Source of the DNA: Alistipes sp. CAG:268
Lineage (GTDB): Bacteria; Bacteroidota; Bacteroidia; Bacteroidales; Rikenellaceae
Direction: 5' to 3'
DNA: 6,521 nucleotides
NCBI GenBank assembly: GCA_000434235.1
Contig: FR892023.1
Span: 1-6,521, forward strand
Shown here: positions 1-5,925 of the stretch, piece by piece
Numbering within the stretch: the stretch's first letter is position 1
How the letters are laid out: each line of letters opens with the position of its first letter
The notes under the pieces: generated by a model
The model's database searches: none
Told to the model about the DNA's origin: nothing
Seen by the model: the letters and a program-made list of their open reading frames with translations, nothing else
Translations under genes and position numbers: made by a program

Positions 1-24
1 GCCGGACAACACATGTTGTCCGGC
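1..24 (-). terminator. Hairpin downstream of the outer-membrane protein gene, probable terminator
   Basis: A perfect 10-bp inverted repeat (GCCGGACAAC / GTTGTCCGGC) with a 4-base loop lies 25 bases past the TAA at 50-52. This is where a rho-independent terminator of the minus-strand outer-membrane protein gene is expected. The run of T that would confirm it would lie beyond base 1, outside the window, so the call rests on the stem and its position. It could also serve a convergent gene from the other side. Confidence 0.55.
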
Positions 25-49
25 GGCTCTGTTTCGGATTCGGTCCCGA

Positions 50-238
50 TTAATGGGGACCGAATCCCGGAGGGGGGCCTCCCGGGCCGGGCCCCATCAT
101 TCCCCGGCGTCGGGAACCCGAATCCACTCCGTCATAATCCTTGATGTTGGTCGAACCCTTCTTGCCGAACCGACGCAGGTTGAACGTAAACTGAACCATG
201 AAATACCGGCCGATCACACTGTTGGTCGCATTCTGTGT
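50..238 (-). pseudogene. In-frame 3' continuation of the outer-membrane protein gene beyond a premature TGA
   Basis: Directly after the TGA at 239-241 the same reading frame continues for 62 sense codons to a TAA at 50-52. The encoded peptide starts TQNATNSVIG and then gives GRYFMVQFTFNLRRF. This is alternating polar/aromatic and matches the terminal beta-strand that ends the barrel of Bacteroidetes outer-membrane receptors and serves as the BAM recognition signal. It is followed by a basic, then Gly/Pro/Met-rich tail (RRRGMMGPGPGG and on), which I recognise as common at the extreme C-terminus of this protein group. The hairpin at 1-24 follows the TAA, not the TGA. I therefore see this as the true 3' end of the gene, cut off by a nonsense codon. 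Full length would be about 981 residues. A separate small gene is unlikely because no start signal of its own is evident. Confidence 0.85.
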
Positions 239-2995
239 TCAGCCCGAACCCGTGGTCCGCACGAACGACTTGTTCTGGTTGAAGATATCGTTTACGCCGA
301 ACATGATCTCTCCGCGCTGATTCCGGAAAATCTTCTTGCCGATGTAGGCGTTGCAGAGCAGGTAGTCGTCGTTGTAGTCGTTGGTGAAGCCGAGATACTG
401 CGTGTAGGCGGCACTCGCCGTGAACGTGAAGCCCAGCGGGAAGACGACCTTCAGGTCACCGCTGGCCGTGTGGTTGAAGTAACGGTTCTTGCTGCTCACG
501 CTGCTCAGCGAGTTGGTCGCTTCGTTGTAGGTGCCGTTCCACGAAAGGGTGAAATCGACATTCTCCGAGATGTTGCTGCCCAGCACGGCCCGGAAGTCGT
601 AGCCCATGTTCTCCGTATCGTTGCGCTCGCCGCCTGTAATGGCACCCGTATCGGGAACGACCGTACCGCCAAACATGCTCGGCGTCTTGGTATAGGTCAC
701 ACCCGCCATGACGTTGAAGTTCGAGCGTAAGAATCCGATCGGGAAACCGTAGCTGAGGTGGGTCCGCAGGCTCAGGTAGCCGTCGAGGTTCACCGGCGTC
801 GAATAGAAGTTCGGCGTGTAGGTCTCGCCATCGACCGTGAACGAGGGATTCTGCACAGTGTGCGTGCCGATGTAGTCCGACGTACTCTGCATGGAGAACA
901 TCCACATGAACGTACGACCCTTTTCGACATTCGAATTGATGTAGTGGAAGTTGATCCGGTGGCTGTACGAGGGGTTGAGCGTCGGGTTGCCGTGCGAGAT
1001 GTTCTGCGCATCCGCCAGGTCGTAGACACCCTGCAGGCTCGTCACGTCGGGATTGCTCGTCGAAGAGGTGATGAACAGACGCAGCGAATTCTCGCGGTTG
1101 ATCATCAGCTGACCCATCATGAAGTAGGTGAAGTCGTCATACGAGTGGCGGATCTGCTCCGAAGCGCCCTGCGTCACCTGCCCGTCGAGCACCGAATGCT
1201 GGTAGTAGACGTTCGCTACGAACGTGTTGCGGTCCTTCGAATAACGGAAACCCGGGCCGACGCGCTGCGTGGTATAGTTGCTCTCGTAGGCATTCGACAG
1301 CGTCGGGTCGGGCAGAAGCCCGGCGATCGAGAAGTCGCTGCCCGTCTCGTAGGATCGCTTGTCGCGTTCCTGATGGTCATAGGCGGCACGATACTGAAGG
1401 CTGACCTGCGCATACTTGGCCACCGGCTCCGTATAGGTGAACTCACCGCGGAGGCTGTAGCTGCTCGACGGTGCGAGGTTGCGCAGATAGCGCGGCAGGA
1501 AATAGTCGGTCGGATCCCATTCGCCCGTCTCGGGATCGATCGCCGGACGGTCGGGCAGACTTCCCAACTGGTTCGACCACGAATCCGAATCGTTCGTCCG
1601 GTCCGAATAGTTCACGTTGCCGTTGAGGGTAATCGTCCGGCCGTCCTTGCCCAGCTTGGCCCGGTAGATGGCCGACGTGCGGAGGTTGTAGCCGCTCGAA
1701 AGGCCGTTGCTATAGTTGTCCGTGCGGCTGTAACCGCTCTCGCCGTACTGCCAGCCCTGCGTCGTGCTCCACGGATCGTTCGACTGGTAGCTGAAACTCG
1801 GGCGGATCATCAGGTTCTGGTTGTCCGAGATTTTCCACTCGAGGCGGCCGTTGAAACGGTGGTTGTAGTTCCGCGTATCGGAATAACCGAGCGTCGAAAG
1901 GGTATCGACCGCCATCGGGGCCTCGTACCACTTGTCTACCGTCGAACGGTTCGTCGTATTGGTGCTGTTGAAGAAGTAGCTGCCCTGGAACGACACCTGG
2001 TCGCGCTTGCCCCACGTGTCCGAATAGTTCAGACCGATGGCATTGACCTTGGCCACACCGCTCTGGGGGCGCATCATGTACTGACCCACACCGCTACCGC
2101 GGCCGCCGCTGCTGCCCGTCACACCGAGGATGTCCTCGAACGAGAAATTCTGCTGATTGACGTTGTTAAAGAGGCCGATCACCGACACGCGGCTGTCGCC
2201 CGAGAAGATATTGACGTTGCCGCCGGCGATGTATTTGTGGTGCGGCTCAGCCCCCGAGTCGTAACCGTAGCCGGCATAGAGTTTTCCGAACTGGCCCTGG
2301 CGCATGCCCGGTTTGGTCACGATGTTGAGGGCCTTGTATCCCTCGCCGTCGTCCATACCGGAGAACTCGGCCGCATCCGAGAGTTTGTTGTAGACCTCGA
2401 CTCGGTCCACGGCCTCGGCCGGCAGCGACTTGATGGCCGTCGTCACATCCTCGCCGAAGAACTCCTTGCCATCGACGAAGATCTTCTTGATCTCCTCGCC
2501 CTGGGCCCCGACCGTACCGTCGGTGACGGTGATGCCCGGCATCTTCTTGAGCAGCCCCTCGACATCGGCGTCGGTCGTCACCTTGAAGGCCCCGGCGTTG
2601 TAGCTCACCGTGTCACCCTTCTGCGAGGTACGCATCGACTTCACCTCCTTGACCACGGTCTCGATCTGCACGCCCGGCTTGAGGCGCAGCACACCGAGGT
2701 TCACCTTCGGGGCCGACACGCGGAAGGTCGTGTCGAGCGTATTGTATCCCAGGAAGGAGATCGAAAGCCCGTATTCGCCGTAGCTGAGCGACGGAAAGGA
2801 GATGAGGCCCTTGTAGGCCGACGTGGCATACTGTTTCTTGTCGGGTGTCGCCGAGGGAGTCAGCGTCAGCACCGCACCGATCACCTCGTCGCCGGTGTCG
2901 GCATCCACGAGCGTTGCCGTGACGGATCCCTTCTGTGCGAAGGCGGCAACGGCAAACAGCACCATGAGGGCTGTCAGCAGTGTCTTTTTCATCAT
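239..2995 (-). CDS. TonB-dependent-receptor-like outer membrane beta-barrel protein, truncated by in-frame TGA
   Basis: The 918-residue product starts with a signal peptide (residues 1-20, cleavage after AFA before Gln21). A carboxypeptidase-regulatory-like beta-sandwich (about 22-108) follows, then a plug-like region (about 110-230) with LLKKMPGITV at 149-158 and KIFVDGKEFFGED at 171-183, followed by a DRVEVYNK stretch. The remainder is rich in aromatic, alternating strands typical of a transmembrane barrel. This matches the Bacteroidetes outer membrane beta-barrel family (OMP_b-brl_3 type) related to TonB-dependent receptors. No SusD-like partner is adjacent, so a SusC glycan role is not indicated and the substrate is unknown. 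Two ATG codons in tandem (2995 and 2992) could both start it; the second gives the more usual MKK signal peptide. The barrel stops at FVRTTGSG, lacking the last strand, which is encoded in frame downstream (50-238). Truncated protein would probably not be assembled in the outer membrane. The family call is firm; whether the gene is functional is uncertain. Confidence 0.9.
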   Translation of the reverse strand: MMKKTLLTALMVLFAVAAFAQKGSVTATLVDADTGDEVIGAVLTLTPSATPDKKQYATSAYKGLISFPSLSYGEYGLSISFLGYNTLDTTFRVSAPKVNLGVLRLKPGVQIETVVKEVKSMRTSQKGDTVSYNAGAFKVTTDADVEGLLKKMPGITVTDGTVGAQGEEIKKIFVDGKEFFGEDVTTAIKSLPAEAVDRVEVYNKLSDAAEFSGMDDGEGYKALNIVTKPGMRQGQFGKLYAGYGYDSGAEPHHKYIAGGNVNIFSGDSRVSVIGLFNNVNQQNFSFEDILGVTGSSGGRGSGVGQYMMRPQSGVAKVNAIGLNYSDTWGKRDQVSFQGSYFFNSTNTTNRSTVDKWYEAPMAVDTLSTLGYSDTRNYNHRFNGRLEWKISDNQNLMIRPSFSYQSNDPWSTTQGWQYGESGYSRTDNYSNGLSSGYNLRTSAIYRAKLGKDGRTITLNGNVNYSDRTNDSDSWSNQLGSLPDRPAIDPETGEWDPTDYFLPRYLRNLAPSSSYSLRGEFTYTEPVAKYAQVSLQYRAAYDHQERDKRSYETGSDFSIAGLLPDPTLSNAYESNYTTQRVGPGFRYSKDRNTFVANVYYQHSVLDGQVTQGASEQIRHSYDDFTYFMMGQLMINRENSLRLFITSSTSNPDVTSLQGVYDLADAQNISHGNPTLNPSYSHRINFHYINSNVEKGRTFMWMFSMQSTSDYIGTHTVQNPSFTVDGETYTPNFYSTPVNLDGYLSLRTHLSYGFPIGFLRSNFNVMAGVTYTKTPSMFGGTVVPDTGAITGGERNDTENMGYDFRAVLGSNISENVDFTLSWNGTYNEATNSLSSVSSKNRYFNHTASGDLKVVFPLGFTFTASAAYTQYLGFTNDYNDDYLLCNAYIGKKIFRNQRGEIMFGVNDIFNQNKSFVRTTGSG

Positions 2996-2998
2996 TCG

Positions 2999-3042
2999 GT
3001 TAACGTATTTGCTTGTTTGCTTGCGCCCGCGAAATTAACGGT
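2999..3042 (-). promoter_or_regulatory. Two LytTR-box-like sequences in the leader of the outer-membrane protein gene
   Basis: Read on the minus strand, ACCGTTAAT (3034-3042) matches all positions of the published LytTR binding consensus [TA][AC][CA]GTTN[AG][TG]. TACGTTAAC (2999-3007) matches all but the last position and has the same orientation. Typical LytTR targets are two such repeats about 12-13 bases apart; here the start-to-start distance is 35 bases, and the lower copy is only a few bases from the start codon. One full match in this much DNA could occur by chance. It is noted because a LytTR regulator is encoded about 0.8 kb away. Confidence 0.2.
3008..3023 (-). repeat. Tandem 8-bp repeat in the A-rich leader
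   Basis: TTTGCTTG occurs twice head to tail on the plus strand, so the transcript of the outer-membrane protein gene carries two adjacent CAAGCAAA units 13-28 bases before the first ATG. The leader is A-rich and has no Shine-Dalgarno match, as is usual in Bacteroidetes. The repeat may simply keep the start region unstructured. Confidence 0.5.
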
Positions 3043-3049
3043 TTCGCGG
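3027..3049 (-). promoter_or_regulatory. Inverted repeat overlapping a candidate promoter of the outer-membrane protein gene
   Basis: CCGCGAAA and TTTCGCGG form a perfect 8-bp inverted repeat with a 7-base spacer, 32 bases upstream of the start. On the minus strand TAATTTCG (3030-3037) inside it differs by one base from the Bacteroidetes -7 element TAnnTTTG. Its distance from the ATG would give a leader of roughly 27 bases. No -33 TTTG is seen at the usual 19-21 base distance. The element could be an operator over a weak promoter, or a hairpin if transcription starts further upstream. It is not followed by a T-run, so it is not a terminator. Confidence 0.4.
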
Positions 3050-3081
3050 CAATCTTGTTCCCCGAAGGGGGTGAATCGCCC

Positions 3082-3115
3082 AAAAAAGGGTGCCAGTCGC
3101 CCGGACCGGCACCCT
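3082..3115 (-). terminator. Intrinsic terminator after the LTxxQ protein gene
   Basis: On the minus strand AGGGTGCCGGTC and GACTGGCACCCT (3087-3115) form a 12-bp stem with one G-U pair and a 5-base loop (CGGGC). Six T (3082-3087) run from the foot of the stem. It starts 37 bases past the TAG of the LTxxQ protein gene and separates that gene from the outer-membrane protein gene, which must therefore have its own promoter. Confidence 0.88.
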
Positions 3116-3152
3116 CGCATGGATCGTATTCCGGAAAAACTGCCGGATTTTG

Positions 3153-3719
3153 CTACTCCTCGGGATTCTGGGCCGCCTTCACGGCACCGCGACGGGCCTT
3201 GCCGCGGGGCGCTTCGCCGTTGGCCTTCGGGCACTCACCGGCTTCGGGGCATACCTCGGGGCAGGGACGGCCCTCACGCGGACAGAGGCCTTCGGGGGCC
3301 GGCTTGCCGGCCTTCGGACAGGCGGGACCGCAACCCGGCTTGCCGGCCTTCGGGCCGTGCATCCGATGGTGTTTCGGGGCCGGGCGCTGCTGCATCTGCG
3401 CCCACTTGACGAACTGCTCGGTCGAGAGAATCGACTTCATCTGTTCGGCACGCGCCTCCCGGGCCTTGCGCATCGCCTCGCGCTGTGCCTCCATCTCCTT
3501 CAGCTGCTGGAGGTTGATCTCATAAACCTGCTTTTTCTGGGCATCGGTAAGGTTGAGCCGTTCAGCCATGCGGTCGGTCTTGCGCTGTGCGATCTGTTCG
3601 AGCGTCGGGCGCTCTTTGGGCGCGGCTGCGGGAGCCGGCGCGGACTCGGTCTGTGCGAAAACCGCTTCTCCTGCCATCAGGCACAATGCAGCAACGGCTG
3701 CAAAAATCGTCTTTTTCAT
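3153..3719 (-). CDS. Secreted Spy/CpxP-like LTxxQ protein (DUF4890 type) with Cys-rich repeat tail
   Basis: The protein has 188 residues. A signal peptide (MKKTIFAAVAALCLMAGEAVFA, cleaved before Gln23) sends it to the periplasm. Residues about 38-112 form a charged alpha-helical segment with two LTxxQ-type motifs, LTDAQ (57-61) and LSTEQ (98-102). This pattern is that of the Spy/CpxP/ZraP family and the related Bacteroidetes DUF4890 proteins. Members are periplasmic chaperones or stress and metal sensors. The tail (about 113-188) is unusual: HHRMH at 117-121, then six cysteines (130, 134, 146, 153, 157, 163) within Pro/Gly/Lys repeats, ending in a basic stretch. The tail suggests metal binding or disulfides, which is inference. 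The gene has its own promoter (3768-3775) and terminator (3082-3115), and so is a single-gene unit between the two-component operon and the outer-membrane protein gene. The start is supported by the signal peptide directly after the ATG. Confidence 0.85.
   Translation of the reverse strand: MKKTIFAAVAALCLMAGEAVFAQTESAPAPAAAPKERPTLEQIAQRKTDRMAERLNLTDAQKKQVYEINLQQLKEMEAQREAMRKAREARAEQMKSILSTEQFVKWAQMQQRPAPKHHRMHGPKAGKPGCGPACPKAGKPAPEGLCPREGRPCPEVCPEAGECPKANGEAPRGKARRGAVKAAQNPEE
3219..3356 (-). repeat. Four degenerate 11-12-residue coding repeats, with an exact 19-bp DNA repeat
   Basis: Residues 122-167 of the LTxxQ protein read as four consecutive units beginning GPKAGKPG, CPKAGKPA, CPREGRPC and CPEAGECP, a pattern of [G/C]P-charged-[A/E]-G-charged-[P/C]. 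At DNA level the first two units share an identical 19-base stretch (3299-3317 and 3335-3353) offset by 36 bases, exactly 12 codons. This points to growth by in-frame duplication, and copy number may vary between strains. Confidence 0.75.
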
Positions 3720-3767
3720 GGTTGTCTGTCTTTTAGTGAAACATTCCTAATTCGGGGATCTCCGATA

Positions 3768-3775
3768 CAAAAGTA
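3768..3775 (-). promoter_or_regulatory. Bacteroidetes -7 promoter element for the LTxxQ protein gene
   Basis: On the minus strand TACTTTTG matches the Bacteroidetes sigma-ABfr -7 consensus TAnnTTTG exactly. It lies 48 bases upstream of the ATG at 3719, giving a leader of about 40 bases. A -33 TTTG at the usual distance is not evident, so an activator may be required. The leader before the ATG (AAAGACAGACAACC) lacks a Shine-Dalgarno match, as is typical for the phylum. Confidence 0.6.
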
Positions 3776-3838
3776 GCACCGAAAAACAGAATACGGACCG
3801 GCAGGTCGGCCAAACGGCCATTCGGCCCGGCGAACCGC

Positions 3839-4600
3839 CTATTCCGCAGGGCGAACCGCCCGCAGCCACGCCTTGAATTCGGGAACCCGGGCCTTCGAGA
3901 TGACGATCCGCTCGGGCGTATTGACCGCAAGGTGCAGCGTCAGGAGGCTGCCGAACCACACGGCGATCTCCTTCACGGCACGGCGCGCGACGATGAACTG
4001 GCGGTTGGCCCGGAAGAAGTCGTGCTCGGGGAGCTGCGACTGATAGGCCTCCAGCGTGCGGTCCATCGGGTAGACCTCCCCCTCGAAGGTGCAGGCCGTG
4101 ACCTTTTCGTTGGCCGTGTAGAGGTAGGCGATCGCATCGCGCCGCAGGGGGATGATCCGATCGCGGACATGCACCAGGAAGACCTCCTCCGACTGCCGGG
4201 CGGCCATCGTCCGCACGCGCGAGCCGTAGTCGAGCCGCTCGCCGGAGGTGAGCCGCCGCAGCTTCTCGAGCGCACGCCGCACGTCGTCGGCATTGATCGG
4301 CTTGAGCAAATAGTCAATGCTGTTCACCTTGAAGGCCTCGAGCGCATACTGGTCGTAGGCCGTGGTGAAGACGACCGGTGCGGTGACCTCCACCGACTTG
4401 AAGATGCGGAACGAGTCGCCGTCGGCCAGGTGGATGTCCATGAACAGCAGGTCGGGCTGGGGATTCGCACGCAGCCACTCGACGCTCTCGGCCACGCTCT
4501 CAAGCGTGGCCACGACCTCCACGCCGGGAGCGACCTGGCGCAGTACGGCGGCAAGGTTCAGCGCCGCGGCGGTCTCGTCTTCGATAATGAGTGCTTTCAT
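3839..4600 (-). CDS. LytTR-family response regulator
   Basis: The 253-residue protein is a complete two-domain regulator. The receiver domain (about 1-118) has the acidic pair Glu7/Asp8, the phosphoacceptor Asp55 in LLFMDIHL, the switch Thr80 and Lys100 in YLLKP. A linker leads to a LytTR DNA-binding domain (about 138-245) with the hallmark FFRANRQFIV at 195-204. Proteins of this type are phosphorylated by LytS-like kinases and bind direct repeats to activate nearby genes. Its ATG overlaps the TGA of the kinase gene (ATGA, 4597-4600), indicating translational coupling and that the two are cognate partners. The frame ends in TAG at 3839-3841. The target genes are not known. The LTxxQ and outer-membrane protein genes immediately downstream, each with its own control region, are reasonable candidates by position only. 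Confidence 0.95.
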   Translation of the reverse strand: MKALIIEDETAAALNLAAVLRQVAPGVEVVATLESVAESVEWLRANPQPDLLFMDIHLADGDSFRIFKSVEVTAPVVFTTAYDQYALEAFKVNSIDYLLKPINADDVRRALEKLRRLTSGERLDYGSRVRTMAARQSEEVFLVHVRDRIIPLRRDAIAYLYTANEKVTACTFEGEVYPMDRTLEAYQSQLPEHDFFRANRQFIVARRAVKEIAVWFGSLLTLHLAVNTPERIVISKARVPEFKAWLRAVRPAE

Positions 4601-5913
4601 CGTGCGGCAGGGGGTTCGAGCGGCAGCCGCACGGTGAATGTACCGTCGGAGTCGTCAATTTCGATATCGCGGCCCGTGATGAGCAGCCAGCGGTTGCGCA
4701 AGTTCTCCAGACCGATGCCGGTCGAGGGTTCGGGCTCGAGTTTCGGGCGCAGCGGGTTCGACACGACCAGGCGGCCGTCTTCGACACGGATCGAGACGTG
4801 CAGCGGATTGCTGCGCGTGATCGTATTGTGTTTCACGGCATTGCCGATCAACGGCTGGAGCGAGAGGGCCGGAAGGCGCCAGCAGAGGTAGTCCGAATCG
4901 ACCTCGATATCGAAGTAGAGCTTGTCGGCATACCTTATTTTAAAGAGGTAACTGTACGCCTCGGCGAACTTCAGCTCCTCGCCGAGGGTGATGAGCGTGC
5001 TCTGTCCGTTCTGGATGATGTAACGGAACGTATAGGAGAGCTGATCGATGTAGGTCAGGGCCTTCTGGTCGTGCTTCTCGCGCACAAGCATCGCCAGCGA
5101 ATTGAGCGAGTTGAAGAAGAAGTGGGGGTTGATCTGCCCGACGAGCATGTTGTAGCGCGTGGTGAGGTTCTCGTTCTTGAGCCGCTCGTTCTCCACCTCG
5201 ACAAGCTGCCGCTGCGAGATGAGCACATAGAGCCGGCTGTAGAGCAGCGACACGACCAGTGCGAACGAACACTTGAGCAGCAGCATGTAGTCGAACATCC
5301 GCCCGCTCATGAAGTTCAGCACAACCCGGCCCGAATGCCACTCCGTGACGGGCGCCACGCAATAGAGCACAACGGCAGCCACACAGCTCCACAGGCAGCT
5401 GCGGATGTAGCGGCGCATCGAGTAGCGGCGGTGGGAATCGGTGAGGATCGTCAGCAGCACGAACGACATGAAGAGGTAGAAGAGCAGCTGCAGCAGCAGC
5501 TCGGTCCACTGCGACGGACGGTTGTAGAGGCGGCTGTAGTCGAACTCCTCGCCATTGCGCGTCCGCACCTCCTTCAACACGGGATGCCCCCCCGACCGGC
5601 GCGACGGACGGATGTCGGCACGGATCCGGTCGCCGTCTTCGAGTCCCAGCCAGCGCAGGTTCTGCGGCGGCACATAGACGCTGTCGCCGCCCGCGTAGAC
5701 GAGGTAGCCGTACCCGTCGGCATGCACCGCAAGCCGACCCTCGTCGCGCCGCTCCCACACCCGCTGCTCATGCCCGGGACCGCCCGACGAGGTGGTCTCG
5801 CTGCTCTGTTCGACGAGCACCAGCAGCAGGTAGGAGAAGTTCACGACCAGGCTGATCGCCACGGCGACCAGCAGGTTCAGGACCACGTCCGAATAGCGGG
5901 ACAACGCGCGCAT
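4597..5913 (-). CDS. LytS-type sensor histidine kinase with a Rho-like OB domain in its predicted periplasmic loop
   Basis: The 438-residue membrane kinase has four predicted membrane segments (about 11-34, 137-157, 171-188, 208-231). A coiled-coil-like linker (233-257) is followed by a His_kinase domain with the phosphoacceptor His264 in QINPHFFFNSLN. An ATP-binding domain follows, with N-box LQPLIGNAVKHN (352-363) and G-box STGIGLENL (397-405). Arg-rich segments after membrane segment 2 (HRRYSMRRYIR) and the cytoplasmic kinase place residues 35-136 outside the membrane. In this loop, residues 59-119 read like the cold-shock/OB domain of Rho: DGYGYL (66-71), VYVPP (79-83), LRWLGL (86-91) and GDRIRADIRP (94-103). 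The ligand is unknown. The gene starts 12 bases after the carbonic-anhydrase-like gene and overlaps the regulator gene by 4 bases. Its TGA stop shows that TGA terminates in this genome. The kinase call is secure; the loop domain is my recognition by motif, not a search result. Confidence 0.95.
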   Translation of the reverse strand: MRALSRYSDVVLNLLVAVAISLVVNFSYLLLVLVEQSSETTSSGGPGHEQRVWERRDEGRLAVHADGYGYLVYAGGDSVYVPPQNLRWLGLEDGDRIRADIRPSRRSGGHPVLKEVRTRNGEEFDYSRLYNRPSQWTELLLQLLFYLFMSFVLLTILTDSHRRYSMRRYIRSCLWSCVAAVVLYCVAPVTEWHSGRVVLNFMSGRMFDYMLLLKCSFALVVSLLYSRLYVLISQRQLVEVENERLKNENLTTRYNMLVGQINPHFFFNSLNSLAMLVREKHDQKALTYIDQLSYTFRYIIQNGQSTLITLGEELKFAEAYSYLFKIRYADKLYFDIEVDSDYLCWRLPALSLQPLIGNAVKHNTITRSNPLHVSIRVEDGRLVVSNPLRPKLEPEPSTGIGLENLRNRWLLITGRDIEIDDSDGTFTVRLPLEPPAAR

Positions 5914-5925
5914 GGCCTTCGTTTT

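Noticed and set aside
239..241. TGA reassigned to an amino acid (alternative code) or selenocysteine
   Set aside because: TGA ends the kinase gene at 4597-4599 exactly at the usual ATGA overlap, and gene content fits Bacteroidales, which use the standard code. No selenoprotein of this family is known to me and no insertion hairpin was recognised. A point mutation or sequence error is simpler.
53..730. Plus-strand open frame of 225 codons over the 3' end of the outer-membrane protein gene
   Set aside because: It lies opposite the real frame and its in-frame continuation, has no domain signature, and its apparent openness follows from the codon pattern of the opposite strand.
758..3409. Very long open frame (883 codons) on the plus strand, antisense to the outer-membrane protein gene
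   Set aside because: Its product is a low-complexity mix of Arg, Val, His and Asp with no recognisable domain, it runs across the intergenic terminator and into the next gene, and the minus-strand frame is a clear receptor. It is a shadow of GC-rich codon bias.
3776..3838. Possible terminator after the response-regulator gene
   Set aside because: Only short 4-bp stems (GGCC/GGCC and GACC/GGTC) are seen, and the nearby T-run on the minus strand is not placed right after a stable stem. Too weak to annotate.
4597..4600. The overlap as a frameshift or split gene
   Set aside because: Both products are full length with complete C- and N-terminal domains; ATGA overlap is normal translational coupling of a kinase and its regulator.
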